Shown here: positions 25,057 to 35,384 of the stretch, piece by piece
Numbering within the stretch: position 1 is the stretch's first letter
Layout: each line of letters starts with the position of its first letter
DNA from: Ruminiclostridium papyrosolvens C7
GTDB lineage: Bacteria; Bacillota; Clostridia; Acetivibrionales; DSM-1351
Length of the DNA: 64,000 nt
NCBI RefSeq assembly: GCF_000421965.1
Contig: NZ_ATAY01000098.1
Coordinates: 176,221-240,220 of the forward strand
Direction: 5' to 3'
The notes under the pieces: generated by a model
What the model saw: only the letters and a program-made list of their open reading frames with translations
Told to the model about the DNA's origin: nothing
The model's database searches: none
Made by a program: the position numbers and the translations under genes

Positions 25057-25641
25057 TTATTTTCTTCTAACCATAATATCATCAATAATACCGTAGGCCA
25101 TAGCCTCATCAGCAGACATAAAGAAGTCTCTCTCAGTGTCTCTCTCAATCTTATCAAGAGGTTGACCTGTTCTTTCGCTTAGTATCTTATTGAGCTTATC
25201 TCTGGTTCTAAGTATATTCTCTGCATGAATCTTAATGTCTGTAGCTTGACCTTTTGCTCCTCCAAGAGGCTGGTGAATCATAATTTCACTGTTTGGCAGT
25301 GCAAATCTTTTTCCCTTTTCTCCTGCGGCTAACAGGAAAGCACCCATACTTGCTGCCATTCCCATACATATAGTTGATACATCGCACTTTACATACTGCA
25401 TAGTATCATATATTGCAAAACCTGATGCTACTGACCCCCCAGGGCTGTTTATATAAAACTGTATATCCTTATCAGGGTCCTGAGCTTCAAGATAAAGCAT
25501 TTGTGCAACAACCAAACTGGCCGTAGCGTCATTAACCTCATCACTTAATACAATAATTCTGTCATTTAATAGTCTCGAAAATATATCGTATGATCTCTCA
25601 CCACGATTAGTTTGTTCAACAACCATAGGTACTAAACTCAT
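25057..25641 (-). CDS. clpP: ClpP proteolytic subunit
   Basis: A 194-residue serine peptidase with catalytic Ser98 ([10 protein letters not shown]), His123 ([12 protein letters not shown]) and Asp172 ([11 protein letters not shown]). The N-terminus [20 protein letters not shown] is the standard one, and the start at 25641 follows GGAGGT by 6 bases. It forms the tetradecameric chamber of ClpXP. It sits between tig and clpX in the classical tig-clpP-clpX order. Confidence 0.98.
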   Translation of the reverse strand: MSLVPMVVEQTNRGERSYDIFSRLLNDRIIVLSDEVNDATASLVVAQMLYLEAQDPDKDIQFYINSPGGSVASGFAIYDTMQYVKCDVSTICMGMAASMGAFLLAAGEKGKRFALPNSEIMIHQPLGGAKGQATDIKIHAENILRTRDKLNKILSERTGQPLDKIERDTERDFFMSADEAMAYGIIDDIMVRRK

Positions 25642-25746
25642 ATGCATACCTCCCTTATTTAATATATGTTTAGTTATTATTGATGGAACCTTAACATTGC
25701 TTTTTATATAATGATACCCATTTTACCAACAATTAAATAACACAAA

Positions 25747-27033
25747 TTAGTTAAATTTTGCGTTATCTGTCAAAAGCTTAATTGTCTTTCTGAATGCGAT
25801 ATCATTCTTTACGTATTCAAGGTCTTCCGGTCTCAATGTCTTTTTAAGCTCTTCAGCAGGTTGTTTGTAAGCTTCTGCTGTCTTTGTGATTTCTTCTTCT
25901 ACGTCTGCGTCAGTTGCTTCAACATTTTCAACCTTGCTGATCTTTTCAATTACCAGCTGTATCTTAACTTCATTTGCAGCTCTTTCTCTGAACTGTTCTC
26001 TAAAGCCTTCAAAATCAGTTCCCATCATTTCCAGATATCTCTGAAGGTCAAGTCCCTGATAACGGAGTCTCATATCAAAATCTCTTGCCATGGCGTCAAT
26101 ATGCTTTTCAACCATAACGTTTGGTACATCAACAGTTGCATTTCCAACAACAGCTTGGATTACGCTTTCTTCATTATCGCGTTCCGCTTTGTTTTTTGCA
26201 CTTTCTTCAAGTTTATTTCTCAAGTCATTCTTATATTCTTCGAGAGTGTCAAACTCGCTTATATCCTTGGCAAATTCATCATCAACCGTAGGCAATTCCT
26301 TTACTTTTATTTCCTTAACTAATACTTTGAATAATGCTTCTTTACCATTCAAATCTTCTTTGCCGTATTCTTCAGGAAAAGCTACCTTTACATCAACATC
26401 ATCAGCAATATTCTTTCCGATAAGCTGGTCTTCAAAGCCTGGAATAAATGTTCCTGAACCTATAACAAGACTGTAGTCCTCACCTTTTCCGCCTTCGAAA
26501 GGAACTGAATCAATAAATCCTTCAAAGTCAATTACCGCTGTGTCGCCTGATTGTATAGGTCTGTCTGTAACAGAAACAAGACGTGCATTCTTTTCAACAA
26601 CCTTGTTGAATTCATTTTCAATATCTTCATCAGTTACGTTAGCTTCAGCCTTTTTAACCTCTACGCCCATGTAAGCTCCAAGCTCAACTTCAGGCTTAAC
26701 AGTAACCTTTGCTGTAAAGATCAGGTTTTCCTTGTTTCCTATTTGTACTATATCAATTTCAGGTCTGTCTACTGGATGAATATTGTTCTCTTCTATAGCA
26801 TTATCATATGCTTCGGAGCATACAATATTTATTGCATCATCATAAAGTGCCTGTTCGCCGTAATAACGTTCAATGATATTTCTTGGAGCTTTACCTTTTC
26901 TGAAGCCCGGTACATTGAACTTCTTTACATTCTTCAAGTATGATTGCTGCATTCCCTCTTCAAATTTAGCTGCATCAACTTCTATCTCAAGCTGTACAAC
27001 ATTCTTTTCAACATTTTCAACTTTTACTTTCAT
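25747..27033 (-). CDS. tig: trigger factor (ribosome-associated chaperone)
   Basis: The three trigger-factor parts are visible: the N-terminal ribosome-binding domain with the signature FNVPGFRKGKAPRNIIERYYG near residues 39-59, the FKBP-type prolyl isomerase domain (RPIQSGDTAVIDFEGFIDSVPFEGG near 155-180) and the long helical C-terminal chaperone region. The length of 428 is normal. GGGAGGAAG precedes the ATG. It folds nascent chains at the ribosome exit and heads the tig-clpP-clpX run. Confidence 0.97.
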   Translation of the reverse strand: MKVKVENVEKNVVQLEIEVDAAKFEEGMQQSYLKNVKKFNVPGFRKGKAPRNIIERYYGEQALYDDAINIVCSEAYDNAIEENNIHPVDRPEIDIVQIGNKENLIFTAKVTVKPEVELGAYMGVEVKKAEANVTDEDIENEFNKVVEKNARLVSVTDRPIQSGDTAVIDFEGFIDSVPFEGGKGEDYSLVIGSGTFIPGFEDQLIGKNIADDVDVKVAFPEEYGKEDLNGKEALFKVLVKEIKVKELPTVDDEFAKDISEFDTLEEYKNDLRNKLEESAKNKAERDNEESVIQAVVGNATVDVPNVMVEKHIDAMARDFDMRLRYQGLDLQRYLEMMGTDFEGFREQFRERAANEVKIQLVIEKISKVENVEATDADVEEEITKTAEAYKQPAEELKKTLRPEDLEYVKNDIAFRKTIKLLTDNAKFN

Positions 27034-27267
27034 TTAACAAACTTCCTCCCGGTATTTAGTTTTATTTTTATTAATTTTATCCGTCATTTACATAGGCTGC
27101 AAAACTGCAGCACAATTATGTTACCTCTAATCCCTAACACTCTAAAAATTAACCACTCAATTATACCACAAACGATATTACAATTCCAAGTGTAACCTTA
27201 ATTATATGTTAATTTTTAAACTTTCGCTTATATCAGTCTTTTCAACGCTTTTTTTGTTTGGGAAAAC

Positions 27268-27969
27268 CTATATGATTTTTAATGGTTTAAAGTTCAAATA
27301 ATCCGCTGAAACAAGTTTTAAATCGATACCTTCATACTCTCCTTCGATTGCCCCTTTTATACCTTCACCATGCAAATGACCGTAATAACACTCTTTTATT
27401 CCGTACTTCTTCATTATATCAATAAATCCTGTCATAGGGCTTTTGACAGTAACCGGAGGATAATGCATAAATACCAGCATACGTGAAAGTTCCAGCTTTA
27501 ACGCTGCCTTGACGGATAACTCCAGTCGTTCTATTTCCCTCTTGTATATTTTCTCATCATCTTTTTTAAAATCGTCTTCTCCGGGGCCCTTCCATCCCCT
27601 GGTACCGCATACCGCAACTCCTTCCAATTCAAAGGCATTGTTATGCATAAAAGATATGGTAGTCAAGTTGTTCTCTGTCAGATACTTATTAAGCTTTGAC
27701 GAAGTTGTCCACCAGTAATCATGATTTCCCTTGGAAATTACTTTTTTCCCCGGTAAATCCTCAATAAACCTGAAATCCTCATATGCGCTTTCTATATATG
27801 TGGCCCAGGAAACATCTCCGGGAATAATTACAGTGTCCTTTTCAGAAACATCGCTTATCCAGTTTTCTTTAAGCTTTTCCATATAGTTTGACCATCTTCC
27901 TCCGAATACATCCATAGGCTTGTCTATTCCCAAGGCAAGATGAAGGTCTGCTATCGTAAAAATTGACAT
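27268..27969 (-). CDS. calcineurin-like metallophosphoesterase, 233 aa
   Basis: The metal-ligand motifs are in order: TIADLHL near residue 5, IPGDVSWA near 49, SKGNHDYWW near 79, MHYPP near 168 and YGHLHG near 196. These are the five blocks of calcineurin-like phosphoesterases. The substrate is not evident. The gene follows uvrC by about 20 bases on the same strand and is probably co-transcribed with it, a pairing seen in other clostridia. Confidence 0.9.
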   Translation of the reverse strand: MSIFTIADLHLALGIDKPMDVFGGRWSNYMEKLKENWISDVSEKDTVIIPGDVSWATYIESAYEDFRFIEDLPGKKVISKGNHDYWWTTSSKLNKYLTENNLTTISFMHNNAFELEGVAVCGTRGWKGPGEDDFKKDDEKIYKREIERLELSVKAALKLELSRMLVFMHYPPVTVKSPMTGFIDIMKKYGIKECYYGHLHGEGIKGAIEGEYEGIDLKLVSADYLNFKPLKII

Positions 27970-27990
27970 ATAAACTTTTCTCTTTCCTGT

Positions 27991-29832
27991 TTAATTAAAA
28001 TATTCATAAATCTTTATTGCTATTTTCTCGCTTATACCGTCTACTTCCTGCAACTGTGCAATATCTGCTTTTTTAATAGCCGCAACTGATTTAAAATGCT
28101 TGATAAGGGCTTTTTTACGGGTTTGGCCTATACCCTCTATTTCATCAAGCTCTGATTTGACGTAACGTTTTTCCCTGAGTTTTCTATTATACTCTACGGC
28201 AACTCTGTGAGTCTCATCCTGTATTTCCGTAATCAGCCTTAATAAAGGCATATTCGCCGTTAAATCATACTCATTTCCCATGTAAACCAGTGATTTTGTA
28301 CGGTGTCGGTCGTCTTTGGCCATACCTGCTATTTTAAAACTATAGCCAAGTTCTTCAATAACCTGTTTGGCTGCATTCACATGGTTTAAGCCTCCATCCA
28401 CAAGTATTAAGTCGGGCAGTTTTGAGAATTTGGCATTTTCGGCCGCCTCTTCCTTTTCACGCTTTGCACGGTTTAACCTTCTGAACAAAGTCTCCTGCAT
28501 ACTTCCATAATCGTTTTGCTGCTCTATGGACTTCATTTTAAATTTTCTGTATTCCTGACGGGCAGGTCTTCCATTTTCAAATACTACCATAGAGGCTACT
28601 ATTTCCGATGAGCCCGTATTGGATATATCATAGGATTCAATCCTTGCCGGAGTCTCTTCCAGTTCCAAAAGTTTAACCAGCTGAGACATTCCCTCCGCAG
28701 GAACTGTACCTTCTCTGCTTTGACGCTCTCTGTGTAGCTTTAATGTAATTTCCGCATTTTCCGATACCATATGAACAAGCTTTACCAAGTCCCCTCTTTG
28801 GGGCACCCTTAAAGCTACTTTAAAGCCTCTCTTTTCAGTAAGCCATTTTGATATAGTCTCGCTATCGTCTATTTCACTCTGGAGCACTATTTCCGAAGGA
28901 ACATACTGGACTGTGGTGTAAAACTGCTTTATAAAGGTTGAAAGGGAATATCTCTTGTCCTCGTTTGCCTCCCCTTCAAATATAAAATGCTCCCTACCTA
29001 TAACTCTACCATTTCTTACAAAAAACACCTGCACGCAGAGGTCTGTGGAATCTGCATAATAGCCTATTATATCCCTGTCTTCCAAATCTGTAGATAATAC
29101 CTTCTGAGATTCAGACAACTGCTTTATGCTTGATATTTTATTTCTAAGCTGTGCAGCCTTCTCAAAGTCCAACTGTTCTGCGGCACTTTCCATTTGTATA
29201 CGAATATCATTTAATATTTCGTCATACTGCCCGCCTAAAAATCTGCATATTTTCTTCATCATTTCTCTGTATTCATCCCTGTTTACCCCACCTTGACAGG
29301 GAGCCAGGCACTGCTTCATGTGGTAGTTCAGACAGGGACGGGTTTTGCCTATATCTCTGGGCAAATTTTTATTACAGGTTTTCAAAGGAAAAAGTTTTTT
29401 TAAAGTATCTATGGTATCATTAACCGCAAAACCGCTGGAGTAAGGACCAAAATATCTGGCACCGTCCTTTTCTACTCTTCTGGTCTTCAGAATTCTGGGG
29501 TATTCCTCATTTAAAGTCACCTTTATATATGGATAATGTTTATCATCTTTAAGAAGTATATTATATTTGGGCTTGTACTTTTTTATAAGGTTACATTCAA
29601 GCATAAGTGCTTCAACTTCCGAGTCAACCACAATATACTCAAATTCGCTGACCTTAGAAACCATTGCCTGAACCTTGGGAGGGTGGTTTGCAGACTGCTG
29701 GAAGTACTGTCTTACCCGGTTTTTGAGTACAACAGCCTTACCTACATATATAACCACTCCGGTGGCGTCCTTCATTATATACACACCTGATTTATCGGGT
29801 AACTTTTTCAGTTCTTCCTGAATATCAAACAA
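27991..29832 (-). CDS. uvrC: excinuclease ABC subunit C
   Basis: An N-terminal GIY-YIG nuclease (KSGVYIMKDATGVVIYVGKA), the Cys cluster CNKNLPRDIGKTRPCLNYHMK with CLAPC, a UVR motif (LDFEKAAQLRNKI), the RNase H-like 5' nuclease domain (ESYDISNTGSSEIVASMVVF, then LILVDGGLNHVNAA) and C-terminal tandem HhH (IEGIGQTRKKALIKHF). The start codon is TTG at 29832 with GAGGTGA 6 bases upstream. It makes the two incisions of nucleotide excision repair with UvrA and UvrB, which are not in this window. Confidence 0.97.
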   Translation of the reverse strand: MFDIQEELKKLPDKSGVYIMKDATGVVIYVGKAVVLKNRVRQYFQQSANHPPKVQAMVSKVSEFEYIVVDSEVEALMLECNLIKKYKPKYNILLKDDKHYPYIKVTLNEEYPRILKTRRVEKDGARYFGPYSSGFAVNDTIDTLKKLFPLKTCNKNLPRDIGKTRPCLNYHMKQCLAPCQGGVNRDEYREMMKKICRFLGGQYDEILNDIRIQMESAAEQLDFEKAAQLRNKISSIKQLSESQKVLSTDLEDRDIIGYYADSTDLCVQVFFVRNGRVIGREHFIFEGEANEDKRYSLSTFIKQFYTTVQYVPSEIVLQSEIDDSETISKWLTEKRGFKVALRVPQRGDLVKLVHMVSENAEITLKLHRERQSREGTVPAEGMSQLVKLLELEETPARIESYDISNTGSSEIVASMVVFENGRPARQEYRKFKMKSIEQQNDYGSMQETLFRRLNRAKREKEEAAENAKFSKLPDLILVDGGLNHVNAAKQVIEELGYSFKIAGMAKDDRHRTKSLVYMGNEYDLTANMPLLRLITEIQDETHRVAVEYNRKLREKRYVKSELDEIEGIGQTRKKALIKHFKSVAAIKKADIAQLQEVDGISEKIAIKIYEYFN

Positions 29833-29926
29833 TTATCTCACCTCTTAATATGTTCGTTTTGCTTTAATTAAACATAATGCCGCCTGTATCACGCTTTTTA
29901 AGCGGGAGCAGAAGCGGCAAATAGGA

Positions 29927-29963
29927 CAAAAAGCTGTGACCTCAGTATTCTAAGCCACAGCCG
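29927..29963 (-). terminator. terminator after the HPr-like gene
   Basis: GCTGTG (29933-29938) and CACAGC (29956-29961) form the stem; on the minus strand it is followed by TTTTTG. Confidence 0.65.
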
Positions 29964-30003
29964 CAAATCAATATCAAATAAATTTAAAATTTATGGTTTG
30001 TCT

Positions 30004-30300
<297 letters not shown>

Positions 30301-30347
30301 TCATCTATTATACAAAAAACAACCCATAAAATCAAATAGGTCATTTT

Positions 30348-31247
30348 TTATTTGTAGCAATTCGTTTTCTTTCCAAAACCGGTATCAATAATTGTACCTA
30401 TTCCAAAAAACGCCATTGAGTATTGCAGTATAATAAAACAGATTCCGTATATTAACATAGCCGTATAGGAGCCGCTTGGTATCAGTATTAAGGGAACTAT
30501 TTTAAGGATGCTTACAAGTATTTGGCCTACTAAAAACTGAAGATATATTGTTGTCCTATCATAATTTTCTTTAAAAATTAATGTCCCGACGAAAATACTG
30601 GCAACTATATCAGCGAACATAAGGAGCAGTACGTAAAATATGGGAGCAACCATCAAGAATAAAAGAAATATTACAATAATTGTAAATCCTATAACTACCA
30701 GCCCGCCCATTATCATACGTCTGGAGATTCCTTTACTCATCTTATAGGACATAACACGATATCTTCCGGAAAATATACTTATTAGTATAAGTCCGGCGGC
30801 AAGTGTTATTAACGACAATATAATAAGGCCGTTTATAATTATTCCGTGTGATTTAAACATTGATATAATATCAACGTCTATATTAACTTTAGTACCGTTT
30901 ATTATTACATCATTATCATTTTTTAGTTTTCCCAGAGATACAACATTTCCCTGTATTAAAGATTTATCTTTAATATAAACATCACCAAAAACCGAAACAA
31001 TATCTCCGCCTATCATGCCGTTTATAGAAGCTTTTCCGAAAACAACAATTACGCTTCCATTTATATTGGTCTGAATATCAGCATCTCCAATAACAACGGT
31101 AACATTTCCCATATTATGGTGTTTTATTACTTTATCCTCAAAAAATACCAACCTATTTGAAAAGTCAAACTGCGATGCCGATGCTATGCAGGGTATAAAT
31201 AGTATGAACAACAGTGATACTAAAATTGCCTTGATCTTTCTGTTCAT
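30348..31247 (-). CDS. membrane protein with polymer-forming beta-helix-like domain, third gene of sigma operon
   Basis: A signal peptide (KAILVSLLFILFIPCIASA) is followed by about 100 residues of short repeats (GNVTVVIGDADIQTNINGSV, then VVFGKASINGMIGGDIVSVFG) like the right-handed beta-helix of polymer-forming cell-surface proteins. Four or five membrane spans fill the C-terminal half. The ATG overlaps the stop of the anti-sigma gene (ATGA), so it is translated with it. It may sense or respond to envelope stress under the adjacent ECF sigma factor. The exact function is unknown. Confidence 0.7.
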   Translation of the reverse strand: MNRKIKAILVSLLFILFIPCIASASQFDFSNRLVFFEDKVIKHHNMGNVTVVIGDADIQTNINGSVIVVFGKASINGMIGGDIVSVFGDVYIKDKSLIQGNVVSLGKLKNDNDVIINGTKVNIDVDIISMFKSHGIIINGLIILSLITLAAGLILISIFSGRYRVMSYKMSKGISRRMIMGGLVVIGFTIIVIFLLFLMVAPIFYVLLLMFADIVASIFVGTLIFKENYDRTTIYLQFLVGQILVSILKIVPLILIPSGSYTAMLIYGICFIILQYSMAFFGIGTIIDTGFGKKTNCYK

Positions 31248-31810
31248 TGTGTTCCTCCATTACCCGCTTTTACCATTCGGATAAAAAGTCCTTGTGTTAC
31301 GAGCAGTAGAATACCCAGTATCATATATGCATAATAGTATGTTTTGTAAATCGAAGCTGTAACACCCACAACAGCTATGGCTAAGCCCTTAATCATACTT
31401 AAAGCTGCTGATATAAAGTCCTTGACCATCTCCAATGTCAGGTGAGTCTGCTGTATTAATCCGATAGGCTTGTTTAATACTTCCCACATTATACTTCCAA
31501 AAACAAATACAAATATCAGGGAAACAGCCGTTAATAATATATTGTACACAAAAACATTATCATTTTTTTGCTTTTGATACATATAAGCTTCTTTTTCGAT
31601 CCTGTTCATAACTTGAAGTTCAAAGTCTTCAGGAGGTTCCAGAAACTCTGTATCCTGTTCGATTTCGGTAAATATCTGCTGCATATTAGTAAATTCTTCC
31701 GAACATTTTTCACAGTTTTTGAGATGCTGTTTAAGCTTTGCCTGCTCAATATCATTTAAGTCTCTGTCAAAATATCTCATTATATAGTTTTGTGATTCGT
31801 TACAGTTCAT
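31244..31810 (-). CDS. zinc-finger anti-sigma factor (188 aa)
   Basis: The N-terminal anti-sigma zinc domain has the HxxxCxxC signature (LKQHLKNCEKCSEEF near residues 27-41) after CNESQNYIMRYFDRDLND. One or two membrane spans follow (YNILLTAVSLIFVFVFGSIM, then AYMILGILLLVTQGLFI). The ATG overlaps the stop of the sigma gene, a hallmark of cognate pairs. It should hold the ECF sigma factor inactive at the membrane until a signal is received. Confidence 0.9.
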   Translation of the reverse strand: MNCNESQNYIMRYFDRDLNDIEQAKLKQHLKNCEKCSEEFTNMQQIFTEIEQDTEFLEPPEDFELQVMNRIEKEAYMYQKQKNDNVFVYNILLTAVSLIFVFVFGSIMWEVLNKPIGLIQQTHLTLEMVKDFISAALSMIKGLAIAVVGVTASIYKTYYYAYMILGILLLVTQGLFIRMVKAGNGGTQ

Positions 31811-32361
31811 AATACCTCCTCCTTTCTTGCACTCTCAAGCTTTTCCTTCAACATTAGCCTCGCTCTGTAAAGGCGATTTTTTATAATTGACATCGGTTCG
31901 TTTAATATCTTTGTCATTTCTTCATATGACATTCCCCTGTTATGAAAAAGTACTATTAATATTTTATACTTTTCCGGCAGTTCATCTATAGCCTTTTTTA
32001 TCAATTGAGATCTTTGATGCTTTATTACTGCTTCTTCAGGTGTATCAACCTCACTTGAAACTCCGATTGCATCGTCCAGCGTAACAGTGTCCTGTTTTTT
32101 CTTTCTGAGGGTATCCAGACATAAATTGGAGGTGATTTTTACAATCCATGTAGACATTTTAAACTCTGGATTGTATTTATCAAGGGAACGGTAAAGCCTT
32201 ATAAAAACCTCCTGACATACATCATGTACCTCTTCCTTATCCGATATCATTTTATATACAACGCTGTAGACCAGCTTCTTATATCTGGTAACTATTTCCT
32301 CAAACGCACTGCTATCACCATTCACGCACTGAGACACCAGCTCTGCATCCGTAAGTGCCAA
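31807..32361 (-). CDS. ECF-type RNA polymerase sigma factor
   Basis: The region 2 sequence (DSSAFEEIVTRYKKLVYSVV, then DVCQEVFIRLYRSLDKYNPE, then FKMSTWIVKITSNLCLDTLR) and region 4 (IDELPEKYKILIVLFHNRGM, then SYEEMTKILNEPMSIIKNRL) are typical of ECF sigma factors. The start is uncertain. A TTG at 32361 has GGGGGTGA 8 bases upstream and gives the usual short N-terminus; an ATG at 32391 has no good ribosome-binding site. It heads a three-gene operon with its anti-sigma factor and a membrane protein. The promoter it recognises is not evident by eye. Confidence 0.9.
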   Translation of the reverse strand: MALTDAELVSQCVNGDSSAFEEIVTRYKKLVYSVVYKMISDKEEVHDVCQEVFIRLYRSLDKYNPEFKMSTWIVKITSNLCLDTLRKKKQDTVTLDDAIGVSSEVDTPEEAVIKHQRSQLIKKAIDELPEKYKILIVLFHNRGMSYEEMTKILNEPMSIIKNRLYRARLMLKEKLESARKEEVL

Positions 32362-32478
32362 GAGTTGATTCACCCCCTTATCGAATATCATCTTAAAGGT
32401 TTTAATTTATCTTTCCCCAAAAGAGTTAATACAATAGTTACGTGAAGAATTAAAATATGTCTGAATTATATTATCTCT

Positions 32479-34887
32479 TTATTTTTTTCTTTTTCCTCCT
32501 GATGATGATACTGTAGCGGCAAATCTTCTCAATTTTTCACTTACCAGGTAATTTATGGTATCATTTTTATATTCTCCATTCTTCTCTTTTTCACCTGCTT
32601 TTTTGCCGGTCAATATTTCAATTCCCTGATCAATGGTTTCAACAGGATATATATGAAATAGTTTTTTCTTTACGGCATCTATTACTTCGTCCTTTAAAAC
32701 AAGATTTTTTACATTCTGGCAAGGTATGATTACTCCCTGCTCACCTGTCAAACCTCTGAGTTTACATAGTTCAAAAAACCCTTCTATTTTATATCCTACA
32801 CCGCCTACAGGCTGTATTTCACCTTTCTGGTTAACTGAGCCTGTTACTGCTATTGATTGCTTTATGGGTACTTCTGCCAAACTGGATAATATTGCGTATA
32901 ACTCAGCACTTGATGCGCTGTCTCCGTCAACCCCTCCATACATTTGTTCAAAGCAAAGGCTTGCCGTAAGTGAAAGCGGGAATTCCTGCGCATATTTTTG
33001 ACCTATATATCCGCTTAATATGAGTACACCCTTACTGTGGGATGTTCCGCTTAAATCAACTTCCCTTTCAACGTTGACTATTCCACTTTCTCCAATGTAG
33101 GTTGACGCAGTTATTCTGGAAGGCTTTCCAAAGGAGTAATCTCCCATATCCATTACCGTAAGTCCGTTAATCTGGCCAATTTCACTGCCTTCGGTGTCTA
33201 CCATTATTGTTCCCTCATTCAGCATTTCCAAAAGCTTTTTATCCAAACGGTCACATCTGTAAGCTTTTTCAGAAATAGCCTGCTGAACATGCTTTGCTTT
33301 TACAAGCTTTGCACCGTCATCCTCTGCCCACATACATGATTCACAAAGTATTTCAACTATTTCATTAAACCTTGTAGACAGCTTGTTTTTATCCTCTACC
33401 AGCCCTGAAGCATATTCAACTACCTTGGCTACACCAGATTTATCAAAATGAAGTGTATCTTCTTTTTTGCAGAAGCCGCTTATGAATTGGGCCAGCTTTA
33501 ATATGTTTTCATCATTTCTTTCCATTTCCTCATCAAAGTCCACCTTGACTTTAAATAGCTTTCTGAAATCCTCCTCGTACTCATACAGCAACTCGTAAAT
33601 GGTAGTACTTCCAACCAGTATTACCTTTAGATCTACAGGTATGGGTTGAGGCTTGATTGCTGTAACAGCCACTACACCGGTTTGATCCTTCATATTCTCT
33701 ATTATTATTTTCTTTGTTTTCAGTACTCTGTTTATAGCCTCATATGCCTGTGGATTGCCGAGAACATCCTTTGCTTGTAATATTAGATATCCTCCGTTTG
33801 CCACATGAAATAATCCGGGCTTTATTTTTGTATAGTCAGTTGACACAGAGCCAAACTCATTTTCGTATTCAATTTTTCCAATGAGGTTGGAATATGTAGG
33901 ATTGGAATCCAGAATTACCGGCGCTCCTTTTAGTGTGCTATTATCAACCAATACATTTACCTTATATTTTGTAATGGATGTTTCCGGTTTTTGCATCCAA
34001 GGAATAACCAGCTGTTGCTGTTCTTCAGAAACTTCTTCTTCCTTGAAGTCATCCAGATTATCTAGAATGTCCTTCTGCACCTCTTCAAGGTACTTCTGTA
34101 TTATATCAAATTTTTTGTATTTTTCCTTTAAATCATCTATATGTACTCCCAGTGCCAGTAAAGCGATTTTATTTTCCCATTCCGACACCTTTTTCTCTGT
34201 TTCCTTGTCGTTGTTTTTCAGCTTTCTTATTATATCCAGAGTTTCCTGTTGCAGAATATTTGTTTTTTGGTTTATTTCATCTTTTGTTTCCTCATCCAGA
34301 CTACTGAATTCTTCTTCACTGATAGTTTTTCCTTCTATTATAGGCAGAAAGTATATTCCGGAGCTGCCTGTATTAACCTTGAAACCATGCTCTTCAGCAT
34401 CTTTACTCAGTTTATCAAGGAGCTCGTCTTTCTTGTCCTCATATTCATCCATTATTTCTGATTTTTCTTTTTCATACTGGTCATTGTCAAATGCATTGAC
34501 TATTTCCTGTTTTATTATTTTTGTAAATTCGTCCATGTCTTGCTGAAACTGCTTTCCTGTTCCGGCAGGAAGGTTTATAGCCAACGGCTGATTAGGCTGA
34601 CTGAAGTTGTATATGTAGCACCAATCATCAGGTATCTTCTGATTTGCGGCAGTTTCATTCAATATTTGTCTGGCAAAACTCGTTTTTCCTGTTCCCGTAG
34701 GCCCCGACATATATATATTGTAGCCTCTCATTTTCATCTTGAGACCGAATTTCATAGCCTTTGAAGCTCTTTCCTGACCTATAATGCCTTCATAGGTTTC
34801 TAACTGTGATGTGTTCTTAAATGGTAATGATTCAAGTTTACATCTGTTGTCAAGATCTTGATATGAAAGCTCTTTTAGCTTTGACAT
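32479..34887 (-). CDS. Lon-family ATP-dependent protease (LonC/YcbZ-like), 802 aa
   Basis: The start at 34887 is set by GCGGAGG upstream and the family-like beginning MSKLKELSYQDLDNRCKLE. A AAA+ domain (MSGPTGTGKTSFARQIL near 60) is split by a long coiled insertion (about 130-300). It is followed by GGYLILQAKDVLGNPQAYEA and a C-terminal Lon protease domain with Ser in GVDGDSASSAELYAIL and Lys in PVGGVGYKIEGFF. This layout is that of the soluble LonB/YcbZ-like proteases, distinct from the membrane LonB at 21912. Substrates are unknown. It lies alone between the sigma operon and rimI. Confidence 0.88.
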   Translation of the reverse strand: MSKLKELSYQDLDNRCKLESLPFKNTSQLETYEGIIGQERASKAMKFGLKMKMRGYNIYMSGPTGTGKTSFARQILNETAANQKIPDDWCYIYNFSQPNQPLAINLPAGTGKQFQQDMDEFTKIIKQEIVNAFDNDQYEKEKSEIMDEYEDKKDELLDKLSKDAEEHGFKVNTGSSGIYFLPIIEGKTISEEEFSSLDEETKDEINQKTNILQQETLDIIRKLKNNDKETEKKVSEWENKIALLALGVHIDDLKEKYKKFDIIQKYLEEVQKDILDNLDDFKEEEVSEEQQQLVIPWMQKPETSITKYKVNVLVDNSTLKGAPVILDSNPTYSNLIGKIEYENEFGSVSTDYTKIKPGLFHVANGGYLILQAKDVLGNPQAYEAINRVLKTKKIIIENMKDQTGVVAVTAIKPQPIPVDLKVILVGSTTIYELLYEYEEDFRKLFKVKVDFDEEMERNDENILKLAQFISGFCKKEDTLHFDKSGVAKVVEYASGLVEDKNKLSTRFNEIVEILCESCMWAEDDGAKLVKAKHVQQAISEKAYRCDRLDKKLLEMLNEGTIMVDTEGSEIGQINGLTVMDMGDYSFGKPSRITASTYIGESGIVNVEREVDLSGTSHSKGVLILSGYIGQKYAQEFPLSLTASLCFEQMYGGVDGDSASSAELYAILSSLAEVPIKQSIAVTGSVNQKGEIQPVGGVGYKIEGFFELCKLRGLTGEQGVIIPCQNVKNLVLKDEVIDAVKKKLFHIYPVETIDQGIEILTGKKAGEKEKNGEYKNDTINYLVSEKLRRFAATVSSSGGKRKK

Positions 34888-34931
34888 GTTTAACCTCCGC
34901 TTTGCATTTTTTATGTTTGAAGCTGATATTT

Positions 34932-35384
34932 CTAGATACCGTGTTTCCACATTATCAGTGCATCCTCTCCGGTATCGGAATAATAACCTTTGCGAATGCC
35001 CTCCGGTTTAAAACCATATTTGCAGTACAGATTTTGGGCTGCAACATTGCCTTTCCGAACTTCAAGGGTAAGGCTTTTTATCCCTTTTTCCTCTGACGTT
35101 TCAAGTATTTTCTCTATTATGCCCGAGGCTGCTCTACAGCGGCGGAATTCAGGGTGTACAGCAATATTGGTTATGTGTCCCTCATCGAATATCTTCCACA
35201 TACCTCCATATCCGATAACCTGCTCATTACACAACGCCACAAAATATACGGCCATATCATTAGTAGTTATCTCATCCACAAAAGCCTGTCTTGACCAGGG
35301 TATTTTAAAACTGAGATTTTCTACAACCATCACGCCATCTATATGGTCAGCTGTCATTTCCTTTATTTCAAATCTGTTAATCAT
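34932..35384 (-). CDS. rimI: ribosomal-protein-alanine N-acetyltransferase RimI (GNAT)
   Basis: A 150-residue GNAT protein: DGVMVVENLSFKIPWSRQAF, GYGGMWKIFDEGHITNIAVH, then LEVRKGNVAAQNLYCKYGFK with GIRKGYYSDTGEDALIM. This is the RimI signature set. The acetyl-CoA pyrophosphate loop, normally R/Q-x-x-G-x-G/A, reads RRCRAAS, so a Gly is replaced by Arg. It overlaps tsaB by 8 bases, giving the usual tsaE-tsaB-rimI cluster. The gene looks otherwise intact. Confidence 0.92.
   Translation of the reverse strand: MINRFEIKEMTADHIDGVMVVENLSFKIPWSRQAFVDEITTNDMAVYFVALCNEQVIGYGGMWKIFDEGHITNIAVHPEFRRCRAASGIIEKILETSEEKGIKSLTLEVRKGNVAAQNLYCKYGFKPEGIRKGYYSDTGEDALIMWKHGI

Noticed and set aside
33881..34546. 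Long plus-strand frame opposite the Lon-like protease
   Set aside because: Ser/Leu-rich shadow of a well-supported minus-strand gene, with no motifs of its own.
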